A stretch of DNA of 64,000 nt from Bacteroidaceae bacterium (GTDB taxonomy: Bacteria > Bacteroidota > Bacteroidia > Bacteroidales > Bacteroidaceae): the NCBI GenBank assembly GCA_017649485.1, contig JAGCGS010000040.1, forward strand, positions 1 through 64,000. Direction: 5' to 3'. A program made the position numbers and the translations under genes. The notes under the pieces were generated by a model. It had not been told where the DNA came from, ran no database searches, and saw only the letters and a program-made list of their open reading frames with translations. Position 1 is the stretch's first letter. The number at the start of each line of letters is the position of its first letter. This document shows, one piece after another, positions 33,588 through 42,908 of the stretch.

Positions 33588-34351
33588 AAAAATCTGATTG
33601 TTAGAAATAATGCAATCCAACCTATTCCATATAGGTAATCCTTTAGCTTCGCTGTCCTCTCTTGGCTGAGGGTAAACTCACCCGTAAAGCCTCTCATCTC
33701 CATACTCTCATAAACAGTCTGAGCTCGATCGTAACTGCGCAACAACAATTGTCCTACCATCGTTCCCCAAACTTTAAAATGTACACCTTGCTGATTGGGC
33801 GCACGTAGCGAGTAGGCTTCAGTCATTCGTTCCACCTCTTTCAGAAACACAATCAGGTAGCGATAAATCAGCATGAAGACAGTCACCAGAACTGCTGGAA
33901 TATGAAGCTGTCTCATTGCACCACAGATAGACTCCATAGGTGTAGTAACTATCAGTAGATAAGCAGCCATAATGGCAAAGATGCCTTTTAAAAACAGAGT
34001 AGTCATAGATATCATGCCCCCAGTGATAACTAAGCTTCCTACTTGCATCATCGGCTGACGGTCGATAAGGATGTTGGGAATCCCTACAAAAGCCAGCATC
34101 AGGATGATTATCCACAAGCGTCGCATCAGCATATTCAGTGAAATCCCTCCTGCTGCAAAGCATATAGCCAAGTAGCATCCCATCAAAATAGTGCCTGCCA
34201 GGTTGAATTTGCCAAATGAAACCAATACCACAAGATAGGCGATTGTTACCAGCAATTTGCAAAGCGGATGGACTGACTGTAACCAGCCTGCTTGCCTTGA
34301 TTCCTTGTCGATGGCGTGAAGTTCAATGATGGCTCTGCTAACTCTACGCAT
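33584..34351 (-). CDS. cbiQ: ECF transporter transmembrane component (CbiQ/LarQ-like)
   Basis: This 255-residue membrane protein has several hydrophobic helices in residues 30-150 and the two EcfT coupling motifs in its C-terminal region: YSLRAPNQQG-type helix and an ARG-like SMEMRGFTGEF segment that contacts the ATPase. It couples ATP hydrolysis to the CbiM substrate-binding component. It overlaps both neighbours, by 8 bases with cbiM and 4 with cbiO. Confidence 0.9.
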   Translation of the reverse strand: MRRVSRAIIELHAIDKESRQAGWLQSVHPLCKLLVTIAYLVVLVSFGKFNLAGTILMGCYLAICFAAGGISLNMLMRRLWIIILMLAFVGIPNILIDRQPMMQVGSLVITGGMISMTTLFLKGIFAIMAAYLLIVTTPMESICGAMRQLHIPAVLVTVFMLIYRYLIVFLKEVERMTEAYSLRAPNQQGVHFKVWGTMVGQLLLRSYDRAQTVYESMEMRGFTGEFTLSQERTAKLKDYLYGIGWIALFLTIRFL

Positions 34352-35330
34352 TTTGTCTCTGTTTGATGAAATAAGCTAAAACGGCACAGATGAACAAAAC
34401 AACCAGACTACCTATAACGCCTGATAGTGATGTTCCCCAAGCATTTTCAGACCCTTTAAGTGCGTAGTCAGGTAGTAATGCAGTCTGCTCTTGAATCTGT
34501 GCAGCCCAATCATAGGTCCCTCCTGTAACTTCAAGTTCATCAGAACCTGTTACCTTGAAGATGGACCACTCCAAACCGTCTGGATAGGAGGATGCCATCA
34601 ACGAGAAGAGCCCACCAACTACCAGCGTACAAGCCAGGATGATGCCAGCAACAGATGAAGCAGTTAATTTAGCTTCTTCACGCTTGTTGTAACCATACAG
34701 CAACTGAGGTCGAGCTTCGAAGATAAAGACCAATACAGCGGTAGTAATTAAACCCTCAATTAGTCCGATAATTAAATGGATAGGAATCATAAAGCCTAAG
34801 AATGTAATGAAAGGAAGCTCTGTGATGCCAGAAGCGAGAGTCTCTAACGTTACGGAAAAGGCTCCCAACAGCAAACTAATTGTACATCCTACGATGGACG
34901 CGGCTGCTATACGTCCTTTGGTAAATCCCTTTCGGGTAAAAAAATTCCAAACGACCAGACCTCCTACAAAACATCCGTAAAAGCCCATATTCCAGATGTT
35001 GCATCCTAAGGCCAGTAGGCCTCCGTCGGCAAATACCAGACACTGTATGGCAAGAATAGCAATCATAGTTAGGAAGGCTGCGTATGGACCCAAAACGGCA
35101 CTGAGCAGCATACTGCCGCACAGATGACCTGAAGATCCTGTGCCTGGTATCGTGAAATTAATCATCTGGGTTGCGAATACAAAGGCACCCATCACTCCCA
35201 TTAGTGGAATTGTATATTTTTGATTGTCACTATTGCTGTTTTTCTTTAGTGAATAACCAGTTGCTATTGCTGAACAGGCATATAGTGTTCCTGACACAAC
35301 GGGAGAAACCAACGCATCGGCCATATGCAT
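34344..35330 (-). CDS. cbiM: Nickel/cobalt-binding ECF component, CbiM fused to a PDGLE/CbiN-like part
   Basis: The 328-residue protein begins MHMADALVSPVVSG, where the N-terminal Met-His-Met-Ala-Asp arrangement forms the metal site of CbiM/NikM. About six helices follow (to residue 215). The C-terminal part has a helix, the PDGLEWSIFKVTG motif and a final helix, replacing a separate CbiN/NikN subunit. The amino-terminal histidine supports Ni2+ or Co2+. Position after larE favours nickel. The stop overlaps cbiQ by eight bases. Confidence 0.93.
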   Translation of the reverse strand: MHMADALVSPVVSGTLYACSAIATGYSLKKNSNSDNQKYTIPLMGVMGAFVFATQMINFTIPGTGSSGHLCGSMLLSAVLGPYAAFLTMIAILAIQCLVFADGGLLALGCNIWNMGFYGCFVGGLVVWNFFTRKGFTKGRIAAASIVGCTISLLLGAFSVTLETLASGITELPFITFLGFMIPIHLIIGLIEGLITTAVLVFIFEARPQLLYGYNKREEAKLTASSVAGIILACTLVVGGLFSLMASSYPDGLEWSIFKVTGSDELEVTGGTYDWAAQIQEQTALLPDYALKGSENAWGTSLSGVIGSLVVLFICAVLAYFIKQRQNA

Positions 35331-35335
35331 AATTG

Positions 35336-36160
35336 TTACCCTTCCTTTAATATGTGAATATCCATACTGCCACTTCTGAATCCCTCTAAGTCGAGAGTAA
35401 TATATACGAATCCCATGCGTTTAAGCTCAGCAATTACTGATTGACGTTTAGAGAGTAGCAGATCCATCTGTTCTTCATCAACCTCAATGCGAGTCACATC
35501 TCCGTGTATCCTCAGCCTCACATTATAAAAACCTTGTGAGCGTAACCAGACTTCGGCTTTATCCACTTGCTGCATTAACTCATAATTCAATTCCGTACCA
35601 TAAGGGAAACGCGTTGCCATACAAGGAGTAGATGGACGTGATGCCACAGAAATGCCGTATTGTGCTGCCAGTTTACGGACCTCTTCTTTTGTGATGCCCA
35701 ATTTGGCAAATGGACTGATTATTGACAATTCCCTCAATGCCTGGATGCCTGGACGATAAACCTTCAGGTCGTCGGCGTTAGTTCCTTCCACCACAAGACT
35801 TACTCCCAGCGTCCTGGCTCTTTCCAGCAATTTTTTGAACATACAGCGTTTACAGCGATAGCACCTGTCTGGTGGATTCATACTGATATCAGCTTCGTCC
35901 AATTCGTTGATTTGCAACACCCAATGCTCGGCACCCGTTTCATTTGCTACCTGCTTGGCTATCTCAACGTCGCCGTGTGGATGTAAGTGAGTCTGCAAGG
36001 TGATTGCATAGATTTTTGAGCCTGTTTGTCTGGCTGCTTCACAACACAAATATAGCAGCAGACTGCTGTCAACACCTCCCGAGAAAGCCACAGCCACATC
36101 TTTTTCCGCCAGTTCGCGTAAATAGGCTTTCAATGCTTCAATTTTACTTGTTGTATCCAT
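35336..36160 (-). CDS. larE: Sulfur transferase LarE for the nickel-pincer cofactor
   Basis: This 274-residue PP-loop enzyme (VAFSGGVDSSLLLYL) adenylates a pyridine dicarboxylate intermediate and donates sulfur to it. Cysteines are seen in PPDRCYRCKRCMFKKL (a CxxCxxC run) and in RPSTPCMATRFPYG. The latter is a candidate for the sacrificial cysteine; the CxxCxxC run may indicate the iron-sulfur version described in other LarE proteins. The ATG at 36160 is chosen because the longer frame overlaps larC without homology. It is 7 bases after larC. Confidence 0.9.
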   Translation of the reverse strand: MDTTSKIEALKAYLRELAEKDVAVAFSGGVDSSLLLYLCCEAARQTGSKIYAITLQTHLHPHGDVEIAKQVANETGAEHWVLQINELDEADISMNPPDRCYRCKRCMFKKLLERARTLGVSLVVEGTNADDLKVYRPGIQALRELSIISPFAKLGITKEEVRKLAAQYGISVASRPSTPCMATRFPYGTELNYELMQQVDKAEVWLRSQGFYNVRLRIHGDVTRIEVDEEQMDLLLSKRQSVIAELKRMGFVYITLDLEGFRSGSMDIHILKEG

Positions 36161-36167
36161 AAATGCT

Positions 36168-37493
36168 TTATTTGTTGGTTTCGTTCCATATCTGGTTGAA
36201 CACTTCTTGGAAATGAAGTCCTTTGGCCTGACACACAGCTTCAACGTCGTCATACTCGGGGTAGCAACGTTGGGTGTTATCAGGTAGTGTAACCACTTTT
36301 ACCCTAACTTCTCCCATGCTGGTTTTTACTTTACGTATCTCTCGGGGTAAAACAGCCCGTTCCATTCGTACGATGCGTATGCCTATCGTGGTAGTTTCTT
36401 CAAAGATGATACGCTGCATCAACTCCCTTGATTTTTCCTCACAGATTACATTCAGTTGATAACCTGGTCTGTTCTTTTTCATGAAGACTGGGAAATAATG
36501 CACATCCCTTGCTCCCGCTTCCAGTAGCCTGTTCATCACATATCCCATCTGCTCACCCGTGCAGTCGTCTATGTTGCTTTCCAGCTTCACAATTTCATCT
36601 GTTGCATCGTCGTTTGTCTTTATTACAGTCTGTTGGGCTTGGACAACAGCGTGGGGTAGGGCTGGTTTACTTGTGGTCACTGCTCCTTGATCTTCTATAA
36701 GCATCGCCCTCAGGAGGCTAGGACGTTCGTAGTTACGTTTTCCTGCTCCGATACCTGTACGCAGCACCTTGAAATTATCAGGCAAGCTGTCACTTGTACG
36801 TATAGCGGCAACAATCGCTGCACCTGTAGGTGTCACAAATTCACCTTTTGTATTGGTGATATGCAGATTCAGGTGGTGAGCATCCACAATATTAGCCACG
36901 GCTGGCACAGGAATGGGCAATACACCATGTTGACAACGCACTGTACCTATACCTTCGTAAAGCACAGGAACAATCACTTCTTCAATGTGCAGATTGTCCA
37001 GGCATACAGCTACTGCTGCTATATCTACAATGGAATCCACAGCTCCCACTTCATGAAAGTGTACCTCATCCTTGGGAAGTCCATGCGCTTTCGCTTCTGC
37101 TTCGGCTATGATTTCAAACATCTTTATCGCCAGTTGTTTGGCCTTAGCTGTTAGTCCGCTATTGGTTAATATGTTCACTATATCATTTAACCCCCTGTGA
37201 TGATGTTTATGAAACAAGTTGAAAGGGAAATGATGGTGGTGATGGTGACCTTTCTCACCGTGAAGGTATTCCATATCGTGGTCATGGTTGTCGTGTTTAA
37301 GCACTACATTGAAGTCGCAAGCTTCGATACCAGCTTTATTAACACGGTTGATGTGTGTTTCAAATCCCTTAATAGGCAGGCTTTTTAGAGCTTGGTCAAG
37401 CACCTGTGCATCTGCTCCCAGATCAAGCAGGGCAGCTACAGTCATATCACCGCTGATGCCTGAATAACATTCTAAGTACAGTTTTTGTTTCAT
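36168..37493 (-). CDS. larC: Nickel insertion protein LarC
   Basis: A 441-residue protein that inserts nickel by a CTP-dependent reaction to complete the nickel-pincer nucleotide. It opens with LYLECYSGISGDMTVAALLD, then has a histidine-rich loop near residues 70-100 (KGHHHHHHFPF and HKHHHRG) likely to hold metal, EVGAVDSIVDI, and a C-terminal LESNIDDCTGEQMGYVM domain. It is one uninterrupted frame, unlike Lactiplantibacillus where larC needs a frameshift. The ATG at 37493 is preferred over a GTG at 37499. Confidence 0.93.
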   Translation of the reverse strand: MKQKLYLECYSGISGDMTVAALLDLGADAQVLDQALKSLPIKGFETHINRVNKAGIEACDFNVVLKHDNHDHDMEYLHGEKGHHHHHHFPFNLFHKHHHRGLNDIVNILTNSGLTAKAKQLAIKMFEIIAEAEAKAHGLPKDEVHFHEVGAVDSIVDIAAVAVCLDNLHIEEVIVPVLYEGIGTVRCQHGVLPIPVPAVANIVDAHHLNLHITNTKGEFVTPTGAAIVAAIRTSDSLPDNFKVLRTGIGAGKRNYERPSLLRAMLIEDQGAVTTSKPALPHAVVQAQQTVIKTNDDATDEIVKLESNIDDCTGEQMGYVMNRLLEAGARDVHYFPVFMKKNRPGYQLNVICEEKSRELMQRIIFEETTTIGIRIVRMERAVLPREIRKVKTSMGEVRVKVVTLPDNTQRCYPEYDDVEAVCQAKGLHFQEVFNQIWNETNK

Positions 37494-37495
37494 CT

Positions 37496-38266
37496 TCACT
37501 CAGCTTTAAAGTGTGAATGGTCACCCTCGCAGATGGCCAGATTGATTTGAGAAGCCAGATATCCAGCTCCGTATCCGTTGTCTATATTGACGGTTGCAAT
37601 GCCATTTGCACACGAATTGATCATCGTGAGCAAAGCTGAAAGACCATTCATACTGGCTCCATATCCTACAGAGGTTGGCACCGCAATAACAGGTTTACTT
37701 ACCAGTCCACCTATCACGCTGGCTAATGCTCCCTCCATTCCTGCTACAGCAATCACGCAATTAGCACCTTGAATAACATCCAACCTTGCCAGCAGTCTGT
37801 GTAATCCGCTAACACCTACATCGAAAATCCTAACCACGTTATTACCCAAAAATTCAGCTGTTTGTGCAGCTTCCTCAGCAACGGGAATATCGGCTGTGCC
37901 GGCAGTACATACAGCAATCAAACCGCGTTTCAGCTTGTCAGGTTTTTCAATTTTCAACACATGTGATATAGGGTCAAAGGATGCATCGGGATAATGTGTT
38001 TGTATCAATGTTGCCTGTTGTTCGTTGGCTCGTGTACCCAATACCTCCCTTTCAGCTTCATAAAGCCTGTCGAAAATGCTGAGTAAATGCTGGTCAGCCT
38101 TTCCTTGACAAAACACCACTTCTGCAGCTCCCGACCGCAGTTTACGATGATTGTCTAACTTGGCATAGCCCAAATCCTCGAATGGCTGTCGGCGTAACAG
38201 GCTCTCAGCTTCTTCAACAGTCATAGTACCAGACTTCACCTTTTCTAATAATGCTTTTGTATCCAT
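37496..38266 (-). CDS. larB: Pyridinium-3,5-biscarboxylic acid mononucleotide synthase LarB
   Basis: This 256-residue enzyme carboxylates nicotinic acid adenine dinucleotide as the first step to the nickel-pincer cofactor. The N-terminal helix (VEEAESLLRRQPFEDLGYAK) is typical, and the C-terminal half is a PurE-like domain: AVCTAGTADIPVAEEAA, IAVAGMEGALASVIGGL and VPTSVGYGASMNGLSALLTM. It is the first gene of the lar/cbi operon. A TATATTTG -7 box lies at 38301-38294 on the minus strand, 28 bases upstream of the start. Confidence 0.93.
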   Translation of the reverse strand: MDTKALLEKVKSGTMTVEEAESLLRRQPFEDLGYAKLDNHRKLRSGAAEVVFCQGKADQHLLSIFDRLYEAEREVLGTRANEQQATLIQTHYPDASFDPISHVLKIEKPDKLKRGLIAVCTAGTADIPVAEEAAQTAEFLGNNVVRIFDVGVSGLHRLLARLDVIQGANCVIAVAGMEGALASVIGGLVSKPVIAVPTSVGYGASMNGLSALLTMINSCANGIATVNIDNGYGAGYLASQINLAICEGDHSHFKAE

Positions 38267-38293
38267 CGTGTTTATTATTAAAAACCACCGATT

Positions 38294-38301
38294 GCAAATA
38301 T
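38294..38301 (-). promoter_or_regulatory. -7 box of the lar/cbi operon
   Basis: TATATTTG on the minus strand fits the -7 consensus; no clear -33 TTTG is present. I saw no riboswitch in the leader. Confidence 0.6.
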
Positions 38302-38473
38302 AGAACATTTTGGTTTAAGAATGAAAAAATCATTTATTTTTCTTCATTATTTCATATCAACCTTGATAATATTGCCCCTCGTCTTCAGCTAAATGCCCTG
38401 TTTTCTTCAGCTAATTCTTAACAAGACGAACATGAAATAACTATAAATGCTTGTTATTATGGAACGAAATCCT

Positions 38474-38481
38474 TAGCTTTG
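38474..38481 (+). promoter_or_regulatory. -7 box for the lipoprotein/GH43 unit
   Basis: TAGCTTTG, 20 bases before the ATG at 38502; the -33 region offers only TTGT. Confidence 0.55.
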
Positions 38482-38501
38482 CAGATAAAAAGATAAACAC
38501 T

Positions 38502-38957
38502 ATGAAAAAAACATCAATTGGCCTCTGGGGTGTAATTATGATGACGATAATGACAAGTTGTAATGTAAGTAAGCCTACCGAATTTGAAACAAAACAGGCG
38601 GAGGCGAAAGAATCTGTGGCAGAAATGCTGGTTCGTCTCTCTGTAATTGAGGTTTTTCCTGAGTATATCGACGATTATTTGGCAGCAGCTGCTACAGTAG
38701 GAGGGGAGTCGGTGAAAAAGGAGCCAGGAGTTATCTGCATCTATCCCTTACAGCTCAAGAGTGATAAATGCCAGGTTCGCATACTGGAAATCTATCGTGA
38801 CCAAGAGGCATATCAAAGTCACATCGCCAGCGAACACTTCCAGACCTACAAACAGGGGACACTGCACATGGTGAAGAACCTTGAATTACATGACATGAAT
38901 CCGCTTGCCCCTGAAGCTATGCAATTTATATTCAAGAAAACCATCGAAAGCTTGTAG
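38502..38957 (+). CDS. ABM-domain lipoprotein (antibiotic biosynthesis monooxygenase-like)
   Basis: The 151-residue protein has a lipoprotein signal (MKKTSIGLWGVIMMTIMTSC). The rest fits one ABM dimeric ferredoxin-like fold: VRLSVIEVFPEYIDDYLAA, then EPGVICIYPLQ, an ILEIYRDQEAYQSHIASEHF strand-helix and a final short helix. Related proteins include quinol monooxygenases and heme-degrading IsdG. Being lipid anchored is less common. It may serve the GH43 gene 30 bases downstream, or be independent. Function is not known. Confidence 0.78.
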   Translation: MKKTSIGLWGVIMMTIMTSCNVSKPTEFETKQAEAKESVAEMLVRLSVIEVFPEYIDDYLAAAATVGGESVKKEPGVICIYPLQLKSDKCQVRILEIYRDQEAYQSHIASEHFQTYKQGTLHMVKNLELHDMNPLAPEAMQFIFKKTIESL

Positions 38958-38987
38958 ATGATTATTGATTAAAATTGATATAATAGT

Positions 38988-40643
38988 ATGAAAAAAGTTA
39001 TGATGTCGTTGCTGGCAGTAGCATTGTCTCTGCCAATGTTCAGCCAAGACAATGTGCTGAATGCTAAGATTACCGAGAAAGGTTTTCAGAACCCTGTGAT
39101 TACGGGCTATTATCCCGACCCCAGTATATGCAGGGTGGGGGATGATTTCTACCTGATCAACAGTTCCTTCCAATCTTTCCCTGGTGTTCCTATCTTCCAT
39201 AGTAAAGACCTAATCCATTGGGAACAAATAGGTAATGTGTTGGATCGCCCTTCACAGTTGGATGTAAATGGAGGTGGCCCCAGCAGTGGTATATTCGCTC
39301 CGACCATCCGCTATCATGAGGGCAAGTTCTACATGATCACCACCAACATCAATGCCTTCCGCAGCGGTGCTGGTAACTTCATCGTTACTGCCGAAAATCC
39401 GGCAGGACCCTGGAGCGACCCGGTATTCATCAAGGGGGCTATGGGCATTGACCCTTCGCTGTTCTGGGATGAAGACGGAAGACTGTATCTGACGTGGTCG
39501 ATGGGTGGTATCTCTTTTGTGGAGTTGGATCCGCAGACTTTCCAGATGATTTCCGAACCGAAAACTATCTGGGAAGGTGACGGCGATAGCAGTCCGGAGG
39601 GTCCCCACATGTATAAGAAAGACGGATTCTACTACTTGATGATTGCTGAAGGCGGTACGGAGATGGGTCACAAGGTGACGATAGCTCGCAGTAAAAACGT
39701 TGACGGTCCGTATTTCAGTAATCCAGCCAATCCCATCCTGACACAAAAACGCATGGTGTCTTCAGCCAGCTTGCTTCAAGGCGTTGGTCATCCCGACCTG
39801 GTTCAGGCTGCCGACGGCTCCTGGTGGATGGTTTATTTAGGCTTCCGTAATAGTGCAGGTGCTATCCACCATGTTCTTGGTCGTGAAACCTGCTTGGCTC
39901 CTGTGCGCTGGGACGAGAATGCCTGGCCTGTGGTAAACGGCAAAGGCTGGGTGGATGTGGATATGAGTCATGTACAGACATTGCCACAAGTGCTTATGCC
40001 ACAGGCTCCTGACTATGTTGACTTCAAGAATGGCAAGAAGTTGGGCTTTGAGTGGATCTACAACCACAATCCTATTGAGTCGAACTATGTGTATGCCAAC
40101 AACCAAATGCAGCTGAAGGCTACTTCTGTATCTTTGGATGTGGCTGACAAGACGCCTACTTTCGTAGCACGCCGCCAGAAAGACATCAACTGTGTGGCTA
40201 CCACCAGCATGACTCTCAGCAATGCAAAGGCTGGCGATAAGGCTGGTCTAACGGTATATATGGAGAACGAGGGTCACTATGATTTGGCCATCGTGGCAGC
40301 TGCCGATGGCTCTCAGCAAATGGAGCTGAGCTATCGCTTGGGTGAGATGAAACATATCGAGAAAACTGTGAAGCTGTCTACCAAGGGTGCCGTGCAGCTC
40401 AGGGTAGAGGCTACTAACAGTCATTATGAGTTTTCTTTCAGTACCGATGGCGGCAAGAACTTCCAGCCGATGGGCAAGATGAACGCCTATTTCCTCTCTT
40501 CTGAGACGATGGGCGGATTTACAGGTGTGCTCTTTGGATGGTTTGCTGAAGGCAACGAGGGCACCAAAGCTGTTGCTGCTGTTGACTGGATGGATTACAA
40601 GCCGGGCAGCGAATACAAGGCTCCAAGAGGCTACGGAATGTAA
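38988..40643 (+). CDS. Exported glycoside hydrolase family 43 enzyme (beta-xylosidase/arabinofuranosidase-like)
   Basis: The 551-residue protein has a signal peptide (MKKVMMSLLAVALSLPMFS-Q) and a five-bladed propeller catalytic domain (about 30-335). The three acids are placed by GYYPDPSICRVGDDFYL (base Asp), GIDPSLFWDEDGR (pKa modulator Asp) and SPEGPHMYKKDGFYYL (acid Glu). A C-terminal beta-sandwich of about 200 residues (DUF1349/GH43_C2 type) follows. It should release xylose or arabinose from xylan fragments, fitting xylBA and GH51 in the window. Confidence 0.9.
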   Translation: MKKVMMSLLAVALSLPMFSQDNVLNAKITEKGFQNPVITGYYPDPSICRVGDDFYLINSSFQSFPGVPIFHSKDLIHWEQIGNVLDRPSQLDVNGGGPSSGIFAPTIRYHEGKFYMITTNINAFRSGAGNFIVTAENPAGPWSDPVFIKGAMGIDPSLFWDEDGRLYLTWSMGGISFVELDPQTFQMISEPKTIWEGDGDSSPEGPHMYKKDGFYYLMIAEGGTEMGHKVTIARSKNVDGPYFSNPANPILTQKRMVSSASLLQGVGHPDLVQAADGSWWMVYLGFRNSAGAIHHVLGRETCLAPVRWDENAWPVVNGKGWVDVDMSHVQTLPQVLMPQAPDYVDFKNGKKLGFEWIYNHNPIESNYVYANNQMQLKATSVSLDVADKTPTFVARRQKDINCVATTSMTLSNAKAGDKAGLTVYMENEGHYDLAIVAAADGSQQMELSYRLGEMKHIEKTVKLSTKGAVQLRVEATNSHYEFSFSTDGGKNFQPMGKMNAYFLSSETMGGFTGVLFGWFAEGNEGTKAVAAVDWMDYKPGSEYKAPRGYGM

Positions 40644-40668
40644 AAAAACCTGCATGTGATCATTAAGA

Positions 40669-40701
40669 AATGGCGCTGTTAGTCTAACTATCAGCGCCAT
40701 T
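40669..40701. terminator. Terminator between convergent genes
   Basis: AATGGCGCTG pairs with CAGCGCCATT with additional TAG/CTA pairing in the loop; TTTC follows on the plus side. Confidence 0.75.
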
Positions 40702-40727
40702 TTCATTATACCAGTCTTATGACATGC

Positions 40728-41672
40728 TTATTTCTTTACCAGGCCACTTGAGTTTAGGAAGTCTGCACTTGCCTTGATACGGTCGAACTGAATACCACTG
40801 CGAGTATCCTCGATTTCTACGAAGAAATACTTGTGGTTGTGGCTGTAGAATGCATTGAAAATCTTTGGGAAGTTCATCATACCACTGTCGCCCAGGATCA
40901 GACGATCCTTGATGTGCAGCATCTGGATGCGGTTAGCATACTTGTTGATCCACTCTACAGGATCCTGGCCACCCATAACGGTCCAGTAAACATCGAGTTC
41001 GAAGATAACCTTGCTTGGGTCAGTGCTCTCGATGAAGATTTCCTCTGTAGTTTTAGGCATTGGCTGTCCCTCAGCAGGACGGTAGTTGCGGTTAGCAAAG
41101 CTGATAGCTTCAGTGCCTCCAGGTAACAGGCGGTTGAACTCGAAGTTGTGGTTGTGATAACCAAACTGGATGCCTGCCTGCTTGGTGATTTCACCGGCTG
41201 CATTGAACACTTCGCCTACGAACTGAGCGTCTTCAGCGCTGTTGCAGTTAGGCAAACCTGGCTGAACCATATACTGTACGCCTATTGCCTTGTGATCTTC
41301 AGTAGCCTTCTTCCAGAAGTCCTTGATCTGCTCGAAGTTGTCCTTTGAATAGTCGCGTACTGGTGGGTTGAGGTGTGAGCTCACGATCTCGATGCCTGCA
41401 TCGTTGGCAATCTTCTTGTACTCAGCCATTGGAGTCTGTCCGATGTTGCCGTCACGATAGCCAGCCAGCTCGATGTAGCTATAACCGCTTTCTTTAACGC
41501 GCTTCATGCCTTCAGCCAAACCGTTAGCTGTCAACTCAGGACCCAGTGAATAGGTTTGCAAACCTAGAGGACCGCCACCCTTAGGAGCAGCATTAGCATT
41601 TGTACAGTTAGTAAACAGAGCACCTAATGTCAGCAGGGATGCTCCTTTCAAAAATTCTCTTCTATTTGCCAT
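40728..41672 (-). CDS. Exported sugar phosphate isomerase/epimerase-like protein
   Basis: A 314-residue TIM-barrel protein. The N terminus has a Tat-like NRREFLKGASLLTLGALF and a Cys (FTNC) that could be a lipobox. The barrel shows GYSYIELAGYRDG, a QFGYHNHNFEFN histidine segment, IFELDVYWTVMGG, IQMLHIKDR and YFFVEIEDTRSG, which supply the metal ligands of the xylose-isomerase-like superfamily. Such Tat-exported members are frequent in Bacteroidetes sugar loci, often next to oxidoreductases. It is followed by no further gene on its strand; the phosphodiesterase gene lies upstream with 34 bases between. Confidence 0.82.
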   Translation of the reverse strand: MANRREFLKGASLLTLGALFTNCTNANAAPKGGGPLGLQTYSLGPELTANGLAEGMKRVKESGYSYIELAGYRDGNIGQTPMAEYKKIANDAGIEIVSSHLNPPVRDYSKDNFEQIKDFWKKATEDHKAIGVQYMVQPGLPNCNSAEDAQFVGEVFNAAGEITKQAGIQFGYHNHNFEFNRLLPGGTEAISFANRNYRPAEGQPMPKTTEEIFIESTDPSKVIFELDVYWTVMGGQDPVEWINKYANRIQMLHIKDRLILGDSGMMNFPKIFNAFYSHNHKYFFVEIEDTRSGIQFDRIKASADFLNSSGLVKK

Positions 41673-41706
41673 AATTCTAATAATTTAAAAGGTTAATATT
41701 TAATTT

Positions 41707-42891
41707 TTACTTTAACACGTGTTTAATTCTCTCAAAACTTCCGTCATTGGGTGCAGGCTGGATGTTCATCAGGTGACAGAGCAGGGAATAGATGTCAACA
41801 TTCTCAAACTGACGTGCAATGTAACCTTGCTTGAATGCCGGACCAACGGCACGGAACAAGGCATGCATATCCACATCAGTAGGGTCATAACCATGAGCAC
41901 CCAATCCTCCTCGGGGGGTATCTCTGAACTCCCATCCCAAATCGGGCGCTACCACAATGTCACCTATGCGTTTACTGGTGCCATAGTGTAGGTGTGCAGG
42001 AATCTCCTCCTTCTTCCATACGGAGAGGTGGGGCAGACCCTTCAGGGCATTATAAACCGTTTCACGATAGGCAGGTTTGGTATAAATAGATGTTGGGATG
42101 CCTATAATCATCCTGTCGTACCAATCAGATTGCAGGTAATCGTGCGGGTTGATAACACGGCTGGGATCTTCCAATGCCATTCCGTGGTCGGCCACAACGA
42201 TGAAGTTGATTTTATCAGCGAAAGGTAGCTTACGTAAGCCTACATATAGTTGTCCCACTGCATCATCTGCTTTTTTTACGGCTTGACGTGTCTGTTCGCT
42301 ATTGGGACCATAAGTATGTTCCGTATAGTCTGGTTCATCAAAATACACCATGATGAAATGTGGACGCTCGGGCTCTGGCAACTGCAAGTATTCCAGCACC
42401 TTCTGCACACGTTCCTCGTATGATATCAAAGGTCTCTTCCCATAATCATACCAATAAGAAGCATGACGGCTTTCATCTGCTAAATCGCTTCCCACCCAAT
42501 AAATGGTAGCTGATTTGATTCCTTGTCGCTCAGCTGTTAGCCAGATTGGTTCTCCTCCAAAGAAGCGTGAATCTTTGCCAATTGAAGGATCGCTATTAGC
42601 ATACGTCAGTTGCAAATCGGGATCCCAAAATGAATTGTTCACAATACCATGATGGTCAGGGTATAGCCCCGTAGCAATAGCATAATGATTGGGGAAGGTA
42701 GAGGCTGGATAGGAGGGTTGCATATCCGACTGAATACCTTCCTTTGCCAGTAGATCCATAGTGGGGGCATCGTACATGATGGGCAAATCCCAACGGAAGC
42801 CATCGCATGACACCAGGATGGTATAAGTCTCTTGTGCCTTAATTATTAACGCCAATAGGCACACAACCCAGATGGTTGCCAGTCTCTTCAT
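41707..42891 (-). CDS. Ectonucleotide pyrophosphatase/phosphodiesterase (NPP family)
   Basis: A 394-residue exported enzyme of the alkaline phosphatase superfamily, with a signal peptide (to about residue 19). The nucleophile threonine lies in PSYPASTFPNHYAIATGLYP, and metal ligands appear in LVSCDGFRWD, YFDEPDYTEHTYGP, VVADHGM and GAHGYD. NPP enzymes hydrolyse nucleotides, dinucleotides or phospholipid headgroups in the periplasm. It forms a likely three-gene leftward unit with the peptidase C26-like gene upstream and the isomerase-like gene downstream. Confidence 0.9.
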   Translation of the reverse strand: MKRLATIWVVCLLALIIKAQETYTILVSCDGFRWDLPIMYDAPTMDLLAKEGIQSDMQPSYPASTFPNHYAIATGLYPDHHGIVNNSFWDPDLQLTYANSDPSIGKDSRFFGGEPIWLTAERQGIKSATIYWVGSDLADESRHASYWYDYGKRPLISYEERVQKVLEYLQLPEPERPHFIMVYFDEPDYTEHTYGPNSEQTRQAVKKADDAVGQLYVGLRKLPFADKINFIVVADHGMALEDPSRVINPHDYLQSDWYDRMIIGIPTSIYTKPAYRETVYNALKGLPHLSVWKKEEIPAHLHYGTSKRIGDIVVAPDLGWEFRDTPRGGLGAHGYDPTDVDMHALFRAVGPAFKQGYIARQFENVDIYSLLCHLMNIQPAPNDGSFERIKHVLK

Positions 42892-42908
42892 AGTTTTTAA
42901 TAGGTTTA

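Noticed and set aside
32841..35330. cbiMQO as cobalt importer for the cobalamin operons
   Set aside because: The genes are in one operon with larBCE and lack a B12 riboswitch, which points to nickel; cobalt is not excluded.
37200..37270. Histidine-codon repeat as an unstable microsatellite or separate gene
   Set aside because: It is the histidine-rich loop of LarC, a known feature of the family; the plus-strand frame there is only its shadow.
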